Positions 1 to 8,400 of a stretch of 20,155 nt of DNA are shown here, in pieces (position 1 is the first letter of the stretch; each line of letters begins with the position of its first letter). A program made the position numbers and the translations under genes. The notes under the pieces are model-generated. The model saw only the letters and a program-made list of their open reading frames with translations, made no database searches and was not told the origin of the DNA. The stretch covers positions 1-20,155 of the forward strand of contig CAZJTL010000078.1 of NCBI GenBank assembly GCA_964548905.1. The letters run 5' to 3'. The DNA comes from CAZJTL01 sp964548905. Lineage in GTDB: Bacteria > Cyanobacteriota > Cyanobacteriia > Cyanobacteriales > Xenococcaceae.

Positions 1-228
1 AACATTTTCTGACTCTGTTTTTTGTTATTATCCCTTATTTCCCGACAAGTCTAATAACTTTTTCACATTAAAATTGCATAAGCTCAAAAAAGTTATCTAT
101 ATACAATAAAAAGGTTATTTGTAATAACTTGCTATTGGTCGAAGTGACATACTAAGATCTCAAGATAGCAAAGATATTTACACCTGCTCTAGTAAAATCT
201 AAGCTTAATTTTTTTTTGTGAAAGTTGC

Positions 229-960
229 ATGAAAAGCAAGATCGATAGATTAAAACTCCCATTTAAAATCAACATGTTTGGAGAAATTGCCAAACAGCAA
301 TTTTCACTCTCGCCCTTACTAATTTTCGCGAACATTATCACCATAATTGTTCTTAGTATTCTGAGCCTATATGCCAAGCTAGAAGATAAAGGAGCAGGCG
401 TAGCTAACTTATTTAGCGATCCTTTTGATAGCGGTACTCCTTATTTAGGTTGGCTCACTAGTATTTCTGAAATTCTCTGGTGTGCGGTAATTAGTATTTG
501 TATTTTTACAGTTGCTTTAATCTCGAAAAATCATGCTTCAAGCCGATCGCAATTACAAGCTAGATCCAGAACATTTCTCTTAGCTAGTGCTTTACTAATG
601 TCTGTGTTTTATATCGACGATCGCTTTCGTGTTACTTTAATACTTAGTCAACTTTTACATGCAAAAATCAAAATTCTTATCGCTATTGCTTATGGCAGTC
701 TCATGATTTTATACGCTAAATATTGGTGGTGGAAACTTAAGACAATACCTTATCTACCCTTGTTAATTTGCTTCTTCTTATTTGCTTTCTCTTCCTTTGT
801 CGATATCGCTCCCATTTCAGGACGTGGAATCCAAGCCATGCTTGAGGATGGAACTAAATTAATTGGTCTGATCAATTTAACTGCTTATTTTTGGTATTTT
901 TGTCTAACTGAAATACAGAACCACTATCAAAATCTTTTCAATTCAAATACTAGAGTTTGA
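229..960 (+). CDS. Hypothetical six-helix membrane protein
   Basis: I do not recognise this 243-residue protein. It has about six hydrophobic stretches that look like membrane helices, near residues 29-48, 74-100, 114-130, 144-162, 172-190 and 211-230. Between helices 3 and 4 is a charged YIDDRFR segment, and before the last helix a MLEDGTK segment; conserved acidic residues at such places could be functional, but that is inference. The ATG at 229 is the first start after an AT-rich leader with no clear Shine-Dalgarno sequence. An internal ATG at 274 is an alternative that would leave all helices intact. It stands alone on the plus strand, and its 3' end faces the comFB-like gene 31 bp away. 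It is an inner-membrane protein of unknown role. I am confident it is real because of its length and consistent topology, and not at all confident of function. Confidence 0.75.
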   Translation: MKSKIDRLKLPFKINMFGEIAKQQFSLSPLLIFANIITIIVLSILSLYAKLEDKGAGVANLFSDPFDSGTPYLGWLTSISEILWCAVISICIFTVALISKNHASSRSQLQARSRTFLLASALLMSVFYIDDRFRVTLILSQLLHAKIKILIAIAYGSLMILYAKYWWWKLKTIPYLPLLICFFLFAFSSFVDIAPISGRGIQAMLEDGTKLIGLINLTAYFWYFCLTEIQNHYQNLFNSNTRV

Positions 961-991
961 AGTTTTGGCGTTGCCGATCGAAACTAATACT

Positions 992-1501
992 TTATCTTGA
1001 ATAACGATGATCGTTCCAATTATGACTAAGTTGAGACGATAGCTTATCCATTTCCTCTTGAGTCAATTCGCGATTAGCTAATTGAACTAACAAAGGTTTA
1101 ATTAATTTAACTAAATGATGCCAAGAAAACTCTCGATGTGGTAAGAAATCAGCTAGTTCTTGGAGAGCATTTCTCGCATCAATAATTTCATTATCTTCAT
1201 TATCAGCAATTAAAGGTTTAGAATTTCTCAGTAAATCTCTTTGCACGGCAGCAAATGATTGTCTGACTGCCTCAGTAATCTGTTTTTGAAATTCTCCTCT
1301 TGCTCTAACTTTTTGCCTTGCTAATCCTTCTTCGGACGAAGCATATAAAGGTGGTAGTCGATTTAAAGCAAAAGTTGCTACTTCAACTCGATTGATATAT
1401 TTACTGAGACTCTCTGGTAAGCGCTGAATCTGTCGATTAATTTCCTCCGCTACCAAGAATTCCATGGCATTTTTATAAGTTTGATGAGTTTTTTCCCGCA
1501 T
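992..1501 (-). CDS. ComFB-family protein (CdgR-like cyclic dinucleotide receptor)
   Basis: This 169-residue soluble protein matches the cyanobacterial late competence development ComFB family. Visible family features are the N-terminal NAMEFLVAEEINRQ helix, the segment with RVEVATFALNRLPPLYASS, and the following helix rich in K, R and Q. In Bacillus ComFB is encoded in the comF operon. Cyanobacterial members of this family (CdgR in Nostoc) have been reported to bind c-di-GMP and to influence cell size, so a second-messenger sensor is the most likely role; that is transferred knowledge, not shown by the sequence. The ATG at 1501 is the natural start. The gene lies 158 bp downstream of aroA on the same strand, so cotranscription is possible but not shown. 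The length is normal for cyanobacterial homologues. Confidence 0.85.
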   Translation of the reverse strand: MREKTHQTYKNAMEFLVAEEINRQIQRLPESLSKYINRVEVATFALNRLPPLYASSEEGLARQKVRARGEFQKQITEAVRQSFAAVQRDLLRNSKPLIADNEDNEIIDARNALQELADFLPHREFSWHHLVKLIKPLLVQLANRELTQEEMDKLSSQLSHNWNDHRYSR

Positions 1502-1659
1502 TGTAGTTTGCCCCAGTTATCTGTTAGTTTGAAACTAAAAAAAAATATTTATTTTAGTTATAGGCAATAAATTAAATTTTGACTGCGTGATTATGCAGGA
1601 AAAGATTAAATTTAATCAAAAATTTACGAAATAATACTGAGGAATTGCATTTAACTTTA

Positions 1660-3009
1660 TCATTCACCTAAAACTCGTTTGAGAGTATCTACAAAATCTG
1701 GATAAGAAATAGAAGCTGCTTGAGCACGATGAATATTAGTTGTACCTTGAGCATTTAAAGCCGCGATCGCCAGACTCATAGCAATGCGATGATCGGTATA
1801 GCTATCCACATCAGCACCAACTAAAGGTGTACCACCAGTAATTTCTAAACCGTCAGATAATTCAGTAATTGCTGCTCCCATTTTAGTTAATTCTGAAGCC
1901 ATAACCGCCAGGCGATCGCTTTCTTTGACTCGTAATTCTTCGGCATCTTTAATAATTGTCTTACCTTCAGCAAAAATAGCTGCTACTGCCAAAATCGGAA
2001 TTTCATCAATTAAACGGGGGATAATATCGCCTTCAATCGTACAAGCTTTTAAGGGACTGTGTTTGATTCGTAAATCTGCTACTGGTTCTCCTGCAACAAT
2101 GCGTTGATTTTCCTGTCGAACATCAGCATTCATCATCGCTAATACTTCTATAATTCCTGTACGAGTTGGATTAACTCCCACATTCTCAATCACTAATTCT
2201 GAACCAGGAACGATCGCCGCCGCCACTAACCAAAATGCAGCCGAACTAATATCCCCAGGAACGACTACATGTTGTCCTTTTAGTTGAGGTTTACCTGTAA
2301 TAGTAACGCTATTAGTTGTTGGATCGATTTCTAATTCTGCACCAAATGCTTGTAGCATTCTTTCGCTATGATCTCTAGAAAGTGCAGGTTCAGTGACAGT
2401 AGTTTTGCCATCTATCATCAAACCAGCTAAGAGAAGGCAAGATTTAACCTGTGCAGAGGCAATGGGAGAATGATAGTGAGTTGGTTTGAGTTGTTGTCCT
2501 TTAATAGCTAGAGGTGCAAGCGAATTATCTTTTCTTCCCCAAATTTCTGCACCCATCGATTGTAGTGGTTTGACTACACGAGACATAGGACGCGATCGCA
2601 GCGAATTATCTCCTGTCACCGTAAAAAAGTGATCGGGATGAGAAGCTAGCAATCCTAGCATTAATCTTAAGGTAGTACCAGAATTACCCGCATTTAAAAC
2701 ATCCACTGGTTCTTGCAGATTACCTAATCCAATTCCTTGAACTATTACCTTATCTGAATTCAATTCCGAAATGGTAGCACCCATCGCTGCAAAACAAGCG
2801 GCAGTACTGCGCGGATCTTCTCCTAATAATAATCCTTCAATAATCGTTTCACCTGATGCGATCGCGCCTAACATCAAAGCACGATGAGAAATCGATTTAT
2901 CACCTGGGATGGTAATAGTACCCATAACGGATACCCCTGAAGCAGGAGGCTCAATAATTAGATCCTGGCGATCGGCTAAGTTGCTGAGGTTAATAGTTGA
3001 AGATGACAT
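1660..3009 (-). CDS. aroA: 3-phosphoshikimate 1-carboxyvinyltransferase (EPSP synthase)
   Basis: EPSP synthase transfers enolpyruvyl from PEP to shikimate-3-phosphate, the sixth step of the shikimate pathway, in the cytoplasm. The 449-residue protein shows PGDKSISHRALMLGA (K38 in the substrate site), the PEP-loop LNAGNSGTTLRLMLG near residues 105-119, SAQVKSCLLLAGL near 185-197, SRDHSERMLQAFGA near 211-224, and the catalytic segments LIDEIPILA (D335) and LRVKESDRL (E363). SRDHSERML and SAQVKS resemble the class II enzymes (CP4-like), but the PEP loop keeps glycine after GNS, where CP4 has alanine, so intrinsic glyphosate tolerance should not be assumed. About 20 residues precede the first strand, a slightly long N-terminus. 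The start is the ATG at 3009. Its neighbour on the same strand is the comFB-like gene; no operon with other aro genes is seen. Confidence 0.97.
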   Translation of the reverse strand: MSSSTINLSNLADRQDLIIEPPASGVSVMGTITIPGDKSISHRALMLGAIASGETIIEGLLLGEDPRSTAACFAAMGATISELNSDKVIVQGIGLGNLQEPVDVLNAGNSGTTLRLMLGLLASHPDHFFTVTGDNSLRSRPMSRVVKPLQSMGAEIWGRKDNSLAPLAIKGQQLKPTHYHSPIASAQVKSCLLLAGLMIDGKTTVTEPALSRDHSERMLQAFGAELEIDPTTNSVTITGKPQLKGQHVVVPGDISSAAFWLVAAAIVPGSELVIENVGVNPTRTGIIEVLAMMNADVRQENQRIVAGEPVADLRIKHSPLKACTIEGDIIPRLIDEIPILAVAAIFAEGKTIIKDAEELRVKESDRLAVMASELTKMGAAITELSDGLEITGGTPLVGADVDSYTDHRIAMSLAIAALNAQGTTNIHRAQAASISYPDFVDTLKRVLGE

Positions 3010-3098
3010 GGCAGATGAACGATGTTAAACAAAGTCTATCAAAGAAAGTCCGACCTAGAGACATCTATCGTCGAACAAATTTACAAGCAATTAAATCC

Positions 3099-3128
3099 TT
3101 GTTAAAAAAATGAAAATTGTGCTATATT
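3099..3128 (+). promoter_or_regulatory. Candidate sigma-70-type promoter of tRNA-Leu
   Basis: A -35-like TTGTTA (3099-3104) and a -10-like TATATT (3123-3128) are separated by 18 bp, and the mature tRNA begins 17 bp further on. Spacing and position suit a stable-RNA promoter; neither hexamer is a perfect consensus. Confidence 0.45.
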
Positions 3129-3145
3129 CATAAAGCTGCTGATAA

Positions 3146-3224
3146 GGGCGAGTGGCGGAATGGTAGACGCACCGCACTCAAAATGCGGCGGGAAACCGTG
3201 AGAGTTCGAGTCTCTCCTCGCCCA
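3146..3224 (+). tRNA. tRNA-Leu (anticodon CAA)
   Basis: The cloverleaf is complete. The acceptor stem GGGCGAG (3146-3152) pairs with CTCGCCC (3217-3223), followed by discriminator A at 3224. The anticodon stem CCGCA/TGCGG encloses loop CTCAAAA, which gives anticodon CAA reading UUG. A long variable arm (CGG GAAA CCG, about 3189-3198) marks a class II tRNA such as leucine. The T arm is GAGAG/CTCTC with loop TTCGAGT. The 3' CCA is not encoded and must be added after transcription. Some 75 bp of spacer lie between this gene and the aroA start on the opposite strand. Confidence 0.96.
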
Positions 3225-3623
3225 CTTAGTGCTGCGCTAGCAAAGTTATGCATTTCTTTCCTGACCTCTCCCGTTTCCGATTGTACTTGCACTCAATTTG
3301 CATCCAAAATACTGTTTTTTATCGATACAGGCAAACAGTCAATCTATAGCACTACGCTTTATGGTTAGGACATTTCAAAGCGCTAAAAGTCAGTAATATA
3401 AGCATTGTACTGATAGCTGAAGGGCTGAAGTACCGAATCGTTAGTGCTATAGTACAATTGCTCTGCTCTGGAAAATCTTAACTAAAAAAAATCACTCTAG
3501 GTGATTTCCACTGTTGGCATTACCACACTTATGCGTCGATAATTGTCTAAAAGAACGAGTCAAGTTCTCTGTTTGCCTATTTTTATAGGCTCAATCCAAT
3601 TTGTGTTTTCCTACGTCAAAATT
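3225..3623. other. Gene-poor gap between tRNA-Leu and the response regulator
   Basis: About 400 bp without a convincing gene. It holds the inverted-repeat element at 3344-3452 and a 7-bp hairpin AAATCAC/GTGATTT at 3489-3507 preceded by an A-run. The response regulator frame stays open upstream to a TTG at 3543, but that extension looks non-conserved. Confidence 0.6.
3344..3452. mobile_element. MITE-like element with 11-bp terminal inverted repeats
   Basis: CTATAGCACTA at 3344-3354 is repeated as a perfect reverse complement, TAGTGCTATAG, at 3442-3452, giving a 109-bp unit with no coding capacity. If the true ends are TAGCACTA, each is flanked by TA, as expected for an IS630/Tc1-type nonautonomous element that duplicates a TA target. 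Inside, TCAGTA and TACTGA can also pair. No transposase gene is present in the window. The match of the arms is seen directly; the mobile origin is inferred. Confidence 0.5.
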
Positions 3624-4334
3624 ATGCCTATGGCCTCAGCCAAAATTCTTGTCGTAGACGACGATCCTGCGATTCGTAATTTAGTCTATAGATTTCTTAC
3701 TCAAAGAAACTATCAAGTAGAATGCGCCGCTGACGGAAAGTCGGCTTTAAAGTTATTCGAGCAATACAATCCCGATTTAGTTATTCTGGATGTCAATTTG
3801 CCCGATGCTTTGGGGTATAACTTATGCGAAGACATGCAAAGTCGTACCGATGTTTTCATTCTTATGTTAACTAGTAGAGCTGACGCTTCTGACAAAAAAG
3901 AAGGTTTTCTTAAAGGTGCTGATGACTATTTGACTAAACCCTTCGACTTACAGGAATTAGAATACCGACTTAAAGCTATTCTAAAACGGCAACGTTCGGT
4001 TACGACTTCAGAAAAACAACCTCTTGTTTTTCATAACCTGTCTATCGATCCAGTACGTCGAGAAGTGATGGTTAATGAGCATTTGGTGCTATTAACTGCA
4101 CTAGAATTCGATTTACTGCATTTCCTTGCTACTCGTCCTGGTCGTGTATGGCGTAGAGACGAATTGATTCAAAATGTTTGGGATTACGACTATGTAGGAG
4201 ATCAGCGAGTTGTCGATGTCCATATCGGTCAAATTCGCAAAAAAATCGAAATTGACGCAGCCGAACCCTGTTTTATTCAAACAGTTCGTGGAGTAGGCTA
4301 CAAATTTGAAGTAGAACCACAAGCTGTTACTTAA
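3624..4334 (+). CDS. OmpR/PhoB-family response regulator
   Basis: A two-component response regulator that binds DNA when phosphorylated. The N-terminal receiver domain (about residues 3-122) has the acidic pocket in ILVVDDDPAIRN, the phosphoacceptor aspartate in VILDVNLPD, the switch threonine in LMLTSR and the conserved lysine in YLTKPF. The C-terminal winged-helix domain (about 135-232) shows LTALEFDLLHFLATRPGRVWRR, split here by the recognition helix DQRVVDVHIGQIRKKIE, and the wing VRGVGYKFE. I start it at the ATG at 3624 (236 residues); the ATG at 3630 is equally possible. An in-frame TTG at 3543 would add 27 residues that do not look like receiver sequence. No kinase gene is adjacent, so its partner is unknown. 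Targets cannot be told from sequence. Confidence 0.9.
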   Translation: MPMASAKILVVDDDPAIRNLVYRFLTQRNYQVECAADGKSALKLFEQYNPDLVILDVNLPDALGYNLCEDMQSRTDVFILMLTSRADASDKKEGFLKGADDYLTKPFDLQELEYRLKAILKRQRSVTTSEKQPLVFHNLSIDPVRREVMVNEHLVLLTALEFDLLHFLATRPGRVWRRDELIQNVWDYDYVGDQRVVDVHIGQIRKKIEIDAAEPCFIQTVRGVGYKFEVEPQAVT

Positions 4335-4465
4335 TTCACTATTTAAGATACTCAGTAGTAACACTTAGTGGTATTTACTGTGTGGTTTTTACTTAAAGTT
4401 TTCTCCTTTTCGTCGATCGTGACAATTGGAGACAAATGACTGCGACTAGATCGAGTCTCTGGGCT

Positions 4466-4750
4466 TTAAGATTGAGTAGAAGTTGAAGCAGTGTTGCCTT
4501 CTGTCTCTTTAGTAGCGATCGCCTGCGCTTCTTTATTCTGCTCTAGTTGAGCATTCATTTTGACCGACTCTTCTAGTTGTTGCGCTTCTTTTTTGAATTC
4601 GCTCTCAAACTGACGAGAAGCATCTTGGAATCCTCGAAGCGCTTTACCTAAGCTACGTCCGATTTCTGGCAGTTTTTTGGGACCAAATACTAACAGCGCT
4701 ACGATCGCGATTAGCGCCATTTCTGGCATTCCAATTCCGAAAATATTCAT
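4466..4750 (-). CDS. tatA: Sec-independent translocase subunit TatA/E
   Basis: A small membrane protein of the twin-arginine translocase, which forms the pore-like assembly that moves folded proteins across the thylakoid or plasma membrane. The 94 residues show one N-terminal membrane helix (about 8-22), the hinge FGPKKLPEIG and an amphipathic helix (GRSLGKALRGFQDASRQF), then a charged, Q/E-rich tail ending in TQS. Length and hinge fit TatA/E better than TatB, though cyanobacterial TatA and TatB are hard to separate by sequence alone. The start at 4750 is fixed by a strong AGGAG Shine-Dalgarno at 4758-4762, seven bases upstream. It lies 97 bp downstream of psbH on the same strand, with a terminator between them, so it probably has some expression of its own. 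Confidence 0.93.
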   Translation of the reverse strand: MNIFGIGMPEMALIAIVALLVFGPKKLPEIGRSLGKALRGFQDASRQFESEFKKEAQQLEESVKMNAQLEQNKEAQAIATKETEGNTASTSTQS

Positions 4751-4757
4751 GTTTTAT

Positions 4758-4762
4758 CTCCT
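4758..4762 (-). promoter_or_regulatory. Ribosome binding site of tatA
   Basis: AGGAG on the minus strand with a 7-nt spacer to the ATG at 4750. It is one of the few canonical Shine-Dalgarno sequences here and it fixes the tatA start. Confidence 0.75.
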
Positions 4763-4792
4763 GCGGGCAGGCGTTCCCTTTTTATTTTTACC

Positions 4793-4813
4793 AAAAAACC
4801 CGGATAGACCGGG
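4793..4813 (-). terminator. Intrinsic terminator downstream of psbH
   Basis: Read on the minus strand, CCCGG, loop TCTAT and CCGGG form a 5-bp GC hairpin followed immediately by TTTTTT. It sits 35 bp after the psbH stop and 43 bp before the tatA start, so it should end psbH transcripts and separate the two genes. A weaker AT-rich run on the other side could give some activity on the plus strand. Confidence 0.75.
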
Positions 4814-4847
4814 ATTTATTTTAGTGATTTTTAAGTATTTAGCTCAA

Positions 4848-5051
4848 TTAATTAGCTAAACTTGTCCAATCAACATCAATTCCTTCAAGCAGTAAGGAGG
4901 AGTTGTAAAGTTGGAGAATAATTAACAAAAAGACAAAGAATAAAGCCATAAAAACTCCCATCAGGGTAGTTGTTCCCCAACCAGGGGCAACTTTACCGTA
5001 TTCAGAGTTTAGGGGTTTGAGTACATCCCCCAACCAAGTGCGCTGTGCCAT
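4848..5051 (-). CDS. psbH: Photosystem II reaction center protein H
   Basis: PsbH is a single-span thylakoid protein of photosystem II, needed for QA-QB electron transfer stability and for CP47 assembly. The 67-residue sequence is a clear full-length match: N-terminal MAQRTWLGDVLKPLNSEYGK, the PGWGTTTLMG segment, one membrane helix (about residues 29-48) and the lumenal end GIDVDWTSL. The ATG at 5051 follows a GGTGA motif a few bases upstream. The gene is divergent from psbN across an 83-bp intergenic region, the usual cyanobacterial arrangement, and tatA lies downstream. Confidence 0.98.
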   Translation of the reverse strand: MAQRTWLGDVLKPLNSEYGKVAPGWGTTTLMGVFMALFFVFLLIILQLYNSSLLLEGIDVDWTSLAN

Positions 5052-5098
5052 AATTCACCAAAAAGGTATCTAAGCTAATTTTTGTAATCTTCCGTAAT

Positions 5099-5104
5099 AT
5101 TATA
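5099..5104 (-). promoter_or_regulatory. Candidate -10 element for psbH
   Basis: A perfect TATAAT on the minus strand, 47 bp upstream of the psbH ATG, inside the psbH-psbN intergenic region. No convincing -35 hexamer is found at the usual distance, so this could be an activator-dependent or type 2 cyanobacterial promoter. Confidence 0.4.
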
Positions 5105-5134
5105 GAGTAGAAGTAATCATATTTTATTTAGCTT

Positions 5135-5266
5135 ATGGAACCTGCAATAGTTCTTAGCATCAGTATCGCCCTTGTACTCGTTGCCATTACGGCTGTTTCT
5201 ATTTATACAGCCTTTGGACCACCCTCAGCAGAATTGAGCGATCCTTTTGAAGATCATGAAGATTAA
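5135..5266 (+). CDS. psbN: PsbN, photosystem II assembly factor
   Basis: A 43-residue protein with an N-terminal membrane helix (about residues 4-25, MEPAIVLSISIALVLVAI then TAVSIYTAFG) and a short soluble tail PPSAELSDPFEDHED. This is the PsbN signature. PsbN is a stroma- or cytoplasm-exposed thylakoid protein that assists assembly of the photosystem II reaction center and is not a stable subunit of it. It is divergent from psbH, as expected in cyanobacteria. The stop codon at 5264-5266 is followed directly by a mosaic repeat tract, so it has no obvious classical terminator. Confidence 0.95.
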   Translation: MEPAIVLSISIALVLVAITAVSIYTAFGPPSAELSDPFEDHED

Positions 5267-5465
5267 TATGGTTCATGGTTTATTGATAAAAAAGGGAACA
5301 GGGAACAGAAGGAAATAGGCAATAGAAGTCAGAAGGCAGAAGGCAAAGGGCAGAAGGTAAGTAGGAAGTAGGAAGTAGGAAGTTTTTTACTCATTACTCA
5401 TTACTCATTACTCATTACTTCTCCCCCTCTCCCCTGCACCCCTGCTTCCCTAATCCCTAATCCCT
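5267..5465. repeat. Mosaic heptad repeat tract A
   Basis: A patchwork of short tandem units. In order: a TATGGTTCATGGTT module and A-run, GGGAACA twice (5294-5307), GAAGGCA-like units, GTAGGAA three times (5361-5381), T6 (5383-5388), ACTCATT four times (5389-5416), a C-rich pyrimidine stretch, and CCCTAAT twice (5448-5461). The left half is purine-rich and the right half pyrimidine-rich. Such short tandemly repeated heptanucleotides are known from heterocystous and related cyanobacteria. The tract begins right after the psbN stop and runs into the 3' end of the alpha-mannosidase gene, whose last codons and TAG stop it encodes. Confidence 0.9.
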
Positions 5466-8400
5466 TTTTCTAGCTCAAAGCTGGCGATTTGCCAGGGTTT
5501 AATGTGATTGGTTGTCTCGTTTTGAATGGGTTGTTCGAGTAGATTGAGGCGATCGCCTAAAGCCAAGTTTAAATCGCTTTCTAGATTGAAATTGGCTGTT
5601 TTGCCGTGGCATTCGTAAAAACGCAGGATTAAATTATCGCGATCGCTCGATTTTAGAGCCATTAAAATCAGATTTTCTGCTTGTAAATCTATAAATTTGC
5701 CTACGGTTGGTAATTTGTTGGTTCTTCTGGTGCGATCGGGTTCCCAGAGCAAAACCTGAAGCGGTATATTTAACTGATAACCCTGACAAACAGTTTGGGC
5801 AGATTGCCAGCTATTCGTATGAGGATAAATAGCGTAGGTAAATTGATGAAATCCCTTATCTGCTTCTGGATCTGGCCATCTGGGGCTTCTTAGTAAAGTG
5901 AGGCGAAGGCGATCGCCTTGACTATCGTAACCATATTTACAGTCGTTAAGCAAACTTATACCGTAATTTTGTTCTGAGTCAGTTAAATCTGCCCAATGTA
6001 AAGCAGCGACTTCCCATTTAGCTTGCTGATGGGGTTCCTCAGAATTATTTGGACGCTCGATCGCGCCGCAAGCTATTTCATAAGCTGTAGAGTTACTTGT
6101 TAAGGTTAGAGGAAAGGCAGCTTTAACCATTACATGTTCTTCTTGCCAATCTACGATAGTAGCTATTTTCAGAATTGGCGAGTTAGCTTGCAGAATATAA
6201 TCTTGAGTAAATTCAGATTTATTTAGTTGTCTGATTACTCGGATTCGCTGCTGAAGAATACCATTATCTAAACAGGCGATCGATTTTAATTGGGTAGGTG
6301 CTAAAGAATGCTGTTCGTAATTAGGATTGATATTCCAAGCATCCCAATATTGCCCTCGATCTACAAAAGCTTGTAACTGATTTCCCGCAGCACTTAGTAT
6401 TTCTTTTTGGTTGATTTTGTCAAAAATACTGTCCAGATCTCCTGTTTCAGAATTAACTGTCACTTTTAGATATTCATTCTCTAAAACTAGTAAACTAGAA
6501 TTAAATCTATCTTCCTCGCTTCTCTGCCCCTCTGCCTCTCCGCCTCTCTGATTCCCATTCCCTGCTCCCTGCTCCCTGCTCCCTGCTCCCTGCTCCCTTT
6601 CAAAAAACCAGAAAAGACGATAACCAACTGAAGGAATATTTTGGGCGAAAAATACTAGTTCTTGTTCGTCGATTATTTGAGTAGGAATTTGCTTTCCTTC
6701 TAGATCGTAAATTTCGCCAAGAGAACTAAGAGGAACTAGCTCGGAACGTTCCCAATTGAGGGAATTAAAGATAATTATTGGTTTGGCGTTAGGTTTTGGT
6801 GGTGATGGTAGTTGAATTTGATTGGCGATCGCCTGTAACGATTCAGCTAAAATATTTTCTGCGATCGCGATCGCTTCTCGATCGGTACGATCTGCTTCAA
6901 CAAAAACTTCCCGAATTGATGTTCCTGGTAAGATATCGTGAAATTGATTGAATAAAACTTTTTTCCAAGCTTCATCAATTTTCTGTTGCCATTGTTGAGA
7001 GTGTAAATCTCGATCGACGGTTAGCGCGATCGCAGCAAATAACTCTGCTTGATAGAGTAATCCTTCACAATAACGATTAAAACGTTTGCGATCGGCGTGG
7101 GTAGTGTAACAACCGCGATGTAATTCTAGGTATAATTCATCATTCCAAACGGGAAATTCTTTGTGTAGGGACGTTCCCTGGGTAGGCATTCTCGTCCCTA
7201 CATTTGTTTCTGCATTTAAACTAATTTTTTCTAAATAATCGATCGCTGTTGTAAATTCAATTCGAGGAAAGAAAGGAGAATGCTGCCAGCGTTCTTGTAC
7301 TTCTAGCATATCTCTAGTGGGACCGCCGCCGTGATCGCCTACACCAGGCAACCAAAAGGATTCTTTTAATCCAGTTTGTTGTTCCCAAGAAACAGCGTAA
7401 TTAGCCATGGTAATCGGGTTAGTATCCATTACCCCTGTCAAATTAGGAGGAGACATCAGGGTTAAAATTTCCGTACCATCAGGCGCTCGCCACCAGAAAC
7501 AACCATGAGGAAATTGATTCGTGTCGTTCCAATGTAGTTTTCCTGTAACAAAATAATCAATACCAGCTTGCTTGAAAATTTGAGGTAATTGCCAAGTAAA
7601 GCCAAAACTATCGGGTAGCCATGCTATTTTTGCGATCGCACCGAATTTTTCCAGGCAATAATTTTGACCGTATAGCAGTTGCCTTACTAAAGATTCTCCA
7701 CTAGTAATATTTACTTCTGGTTCAACCCACATTCCGCCCAGTACTTCCCATTTTTCTTGCTCGATCGCGTTTTGAATGGCAGCAAATAAATCGGGATTAT
7801 TTTCTTCAATCCAAGCATACAAAGCTGGACTAGTATGACAGAAGGTAAGATAGGGATATTCTTGTTGTAAATTTAAAACAGAAGCAAAAGTACGCTGACC
7901 GACTTCGTAAGTTTCGCTACTAGTCCACAACCAAGCCATATCTAGATGGGCATGACCGAGTAAATTGAGACTGCGCTGTTTGAGATTTTCGGCTAGAGGT
8001 AAAAGGTTTTGACGTAGAGTAGTTAGATTGCGATCGAATTTTTCTCTATTTGCAATAACATTCCAATCGATCTTTTCTAATTCTCGTTCAAATAGATGTA
8101 ATTTATCTGCTTCAAAGTTTTCTAAATATTTTTGTAATACAGTTAGTTCGTCAGCAATAAAACCAGGATCTAAGTAATTCTCACCTTTCATTCCCGTAGG
8201 GGCTAATAGCCATTCGCGCCTACAATCGACCTCGTAGATTAATTTCGATCGCATTAAAGCGCCGATATCATGCCCTGGACTAACTAAACGAATAGTAACA
8301 GTAATTTCTTCCCCAGGAGTTGCCGATCGCGTCAACAAAATTCTAGCTGAAGAGTCAAATAAGTCTCCTTGCTGCACTAGTGTCCCATTGACAAAAATTT

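Noticed and set aside
1604..1617. AT palindrome GATTAAATTTAATC downstream of aroA as a terminator
   Set aside because: The stem is almost entirely A/T and only a short T4 follows; too weak to call.
3117..3368. Plus-strand open frame across the tRNA-Leu gene
   Set aside because: It is read through the tRNA itself, which has a perfect cloverleaf; not a protein gene.
3489..3507. Hairpin AAATCAC/GTGATTT followed by a T-run on the minus strand, as an intrinsic terminator
   Set aside because: No minus-strand gene lies upstream of it and the stem is AT-rich; likely chance.
3543..3623. Upstream TTG start extending the response regulator by 27 residues
   Set aside because: The extension does not resemble receiver-domain sequence, whereas ATG codons at 3624 and 3630 give a standard N-terminus.
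4761..4772. CCTGC/GCAGG inverted repeat upstream of tatA as an operator
   Set aside because: The arms are only five bases and overlap the Shine-Dalgarno region; no supporting second copy is seen.
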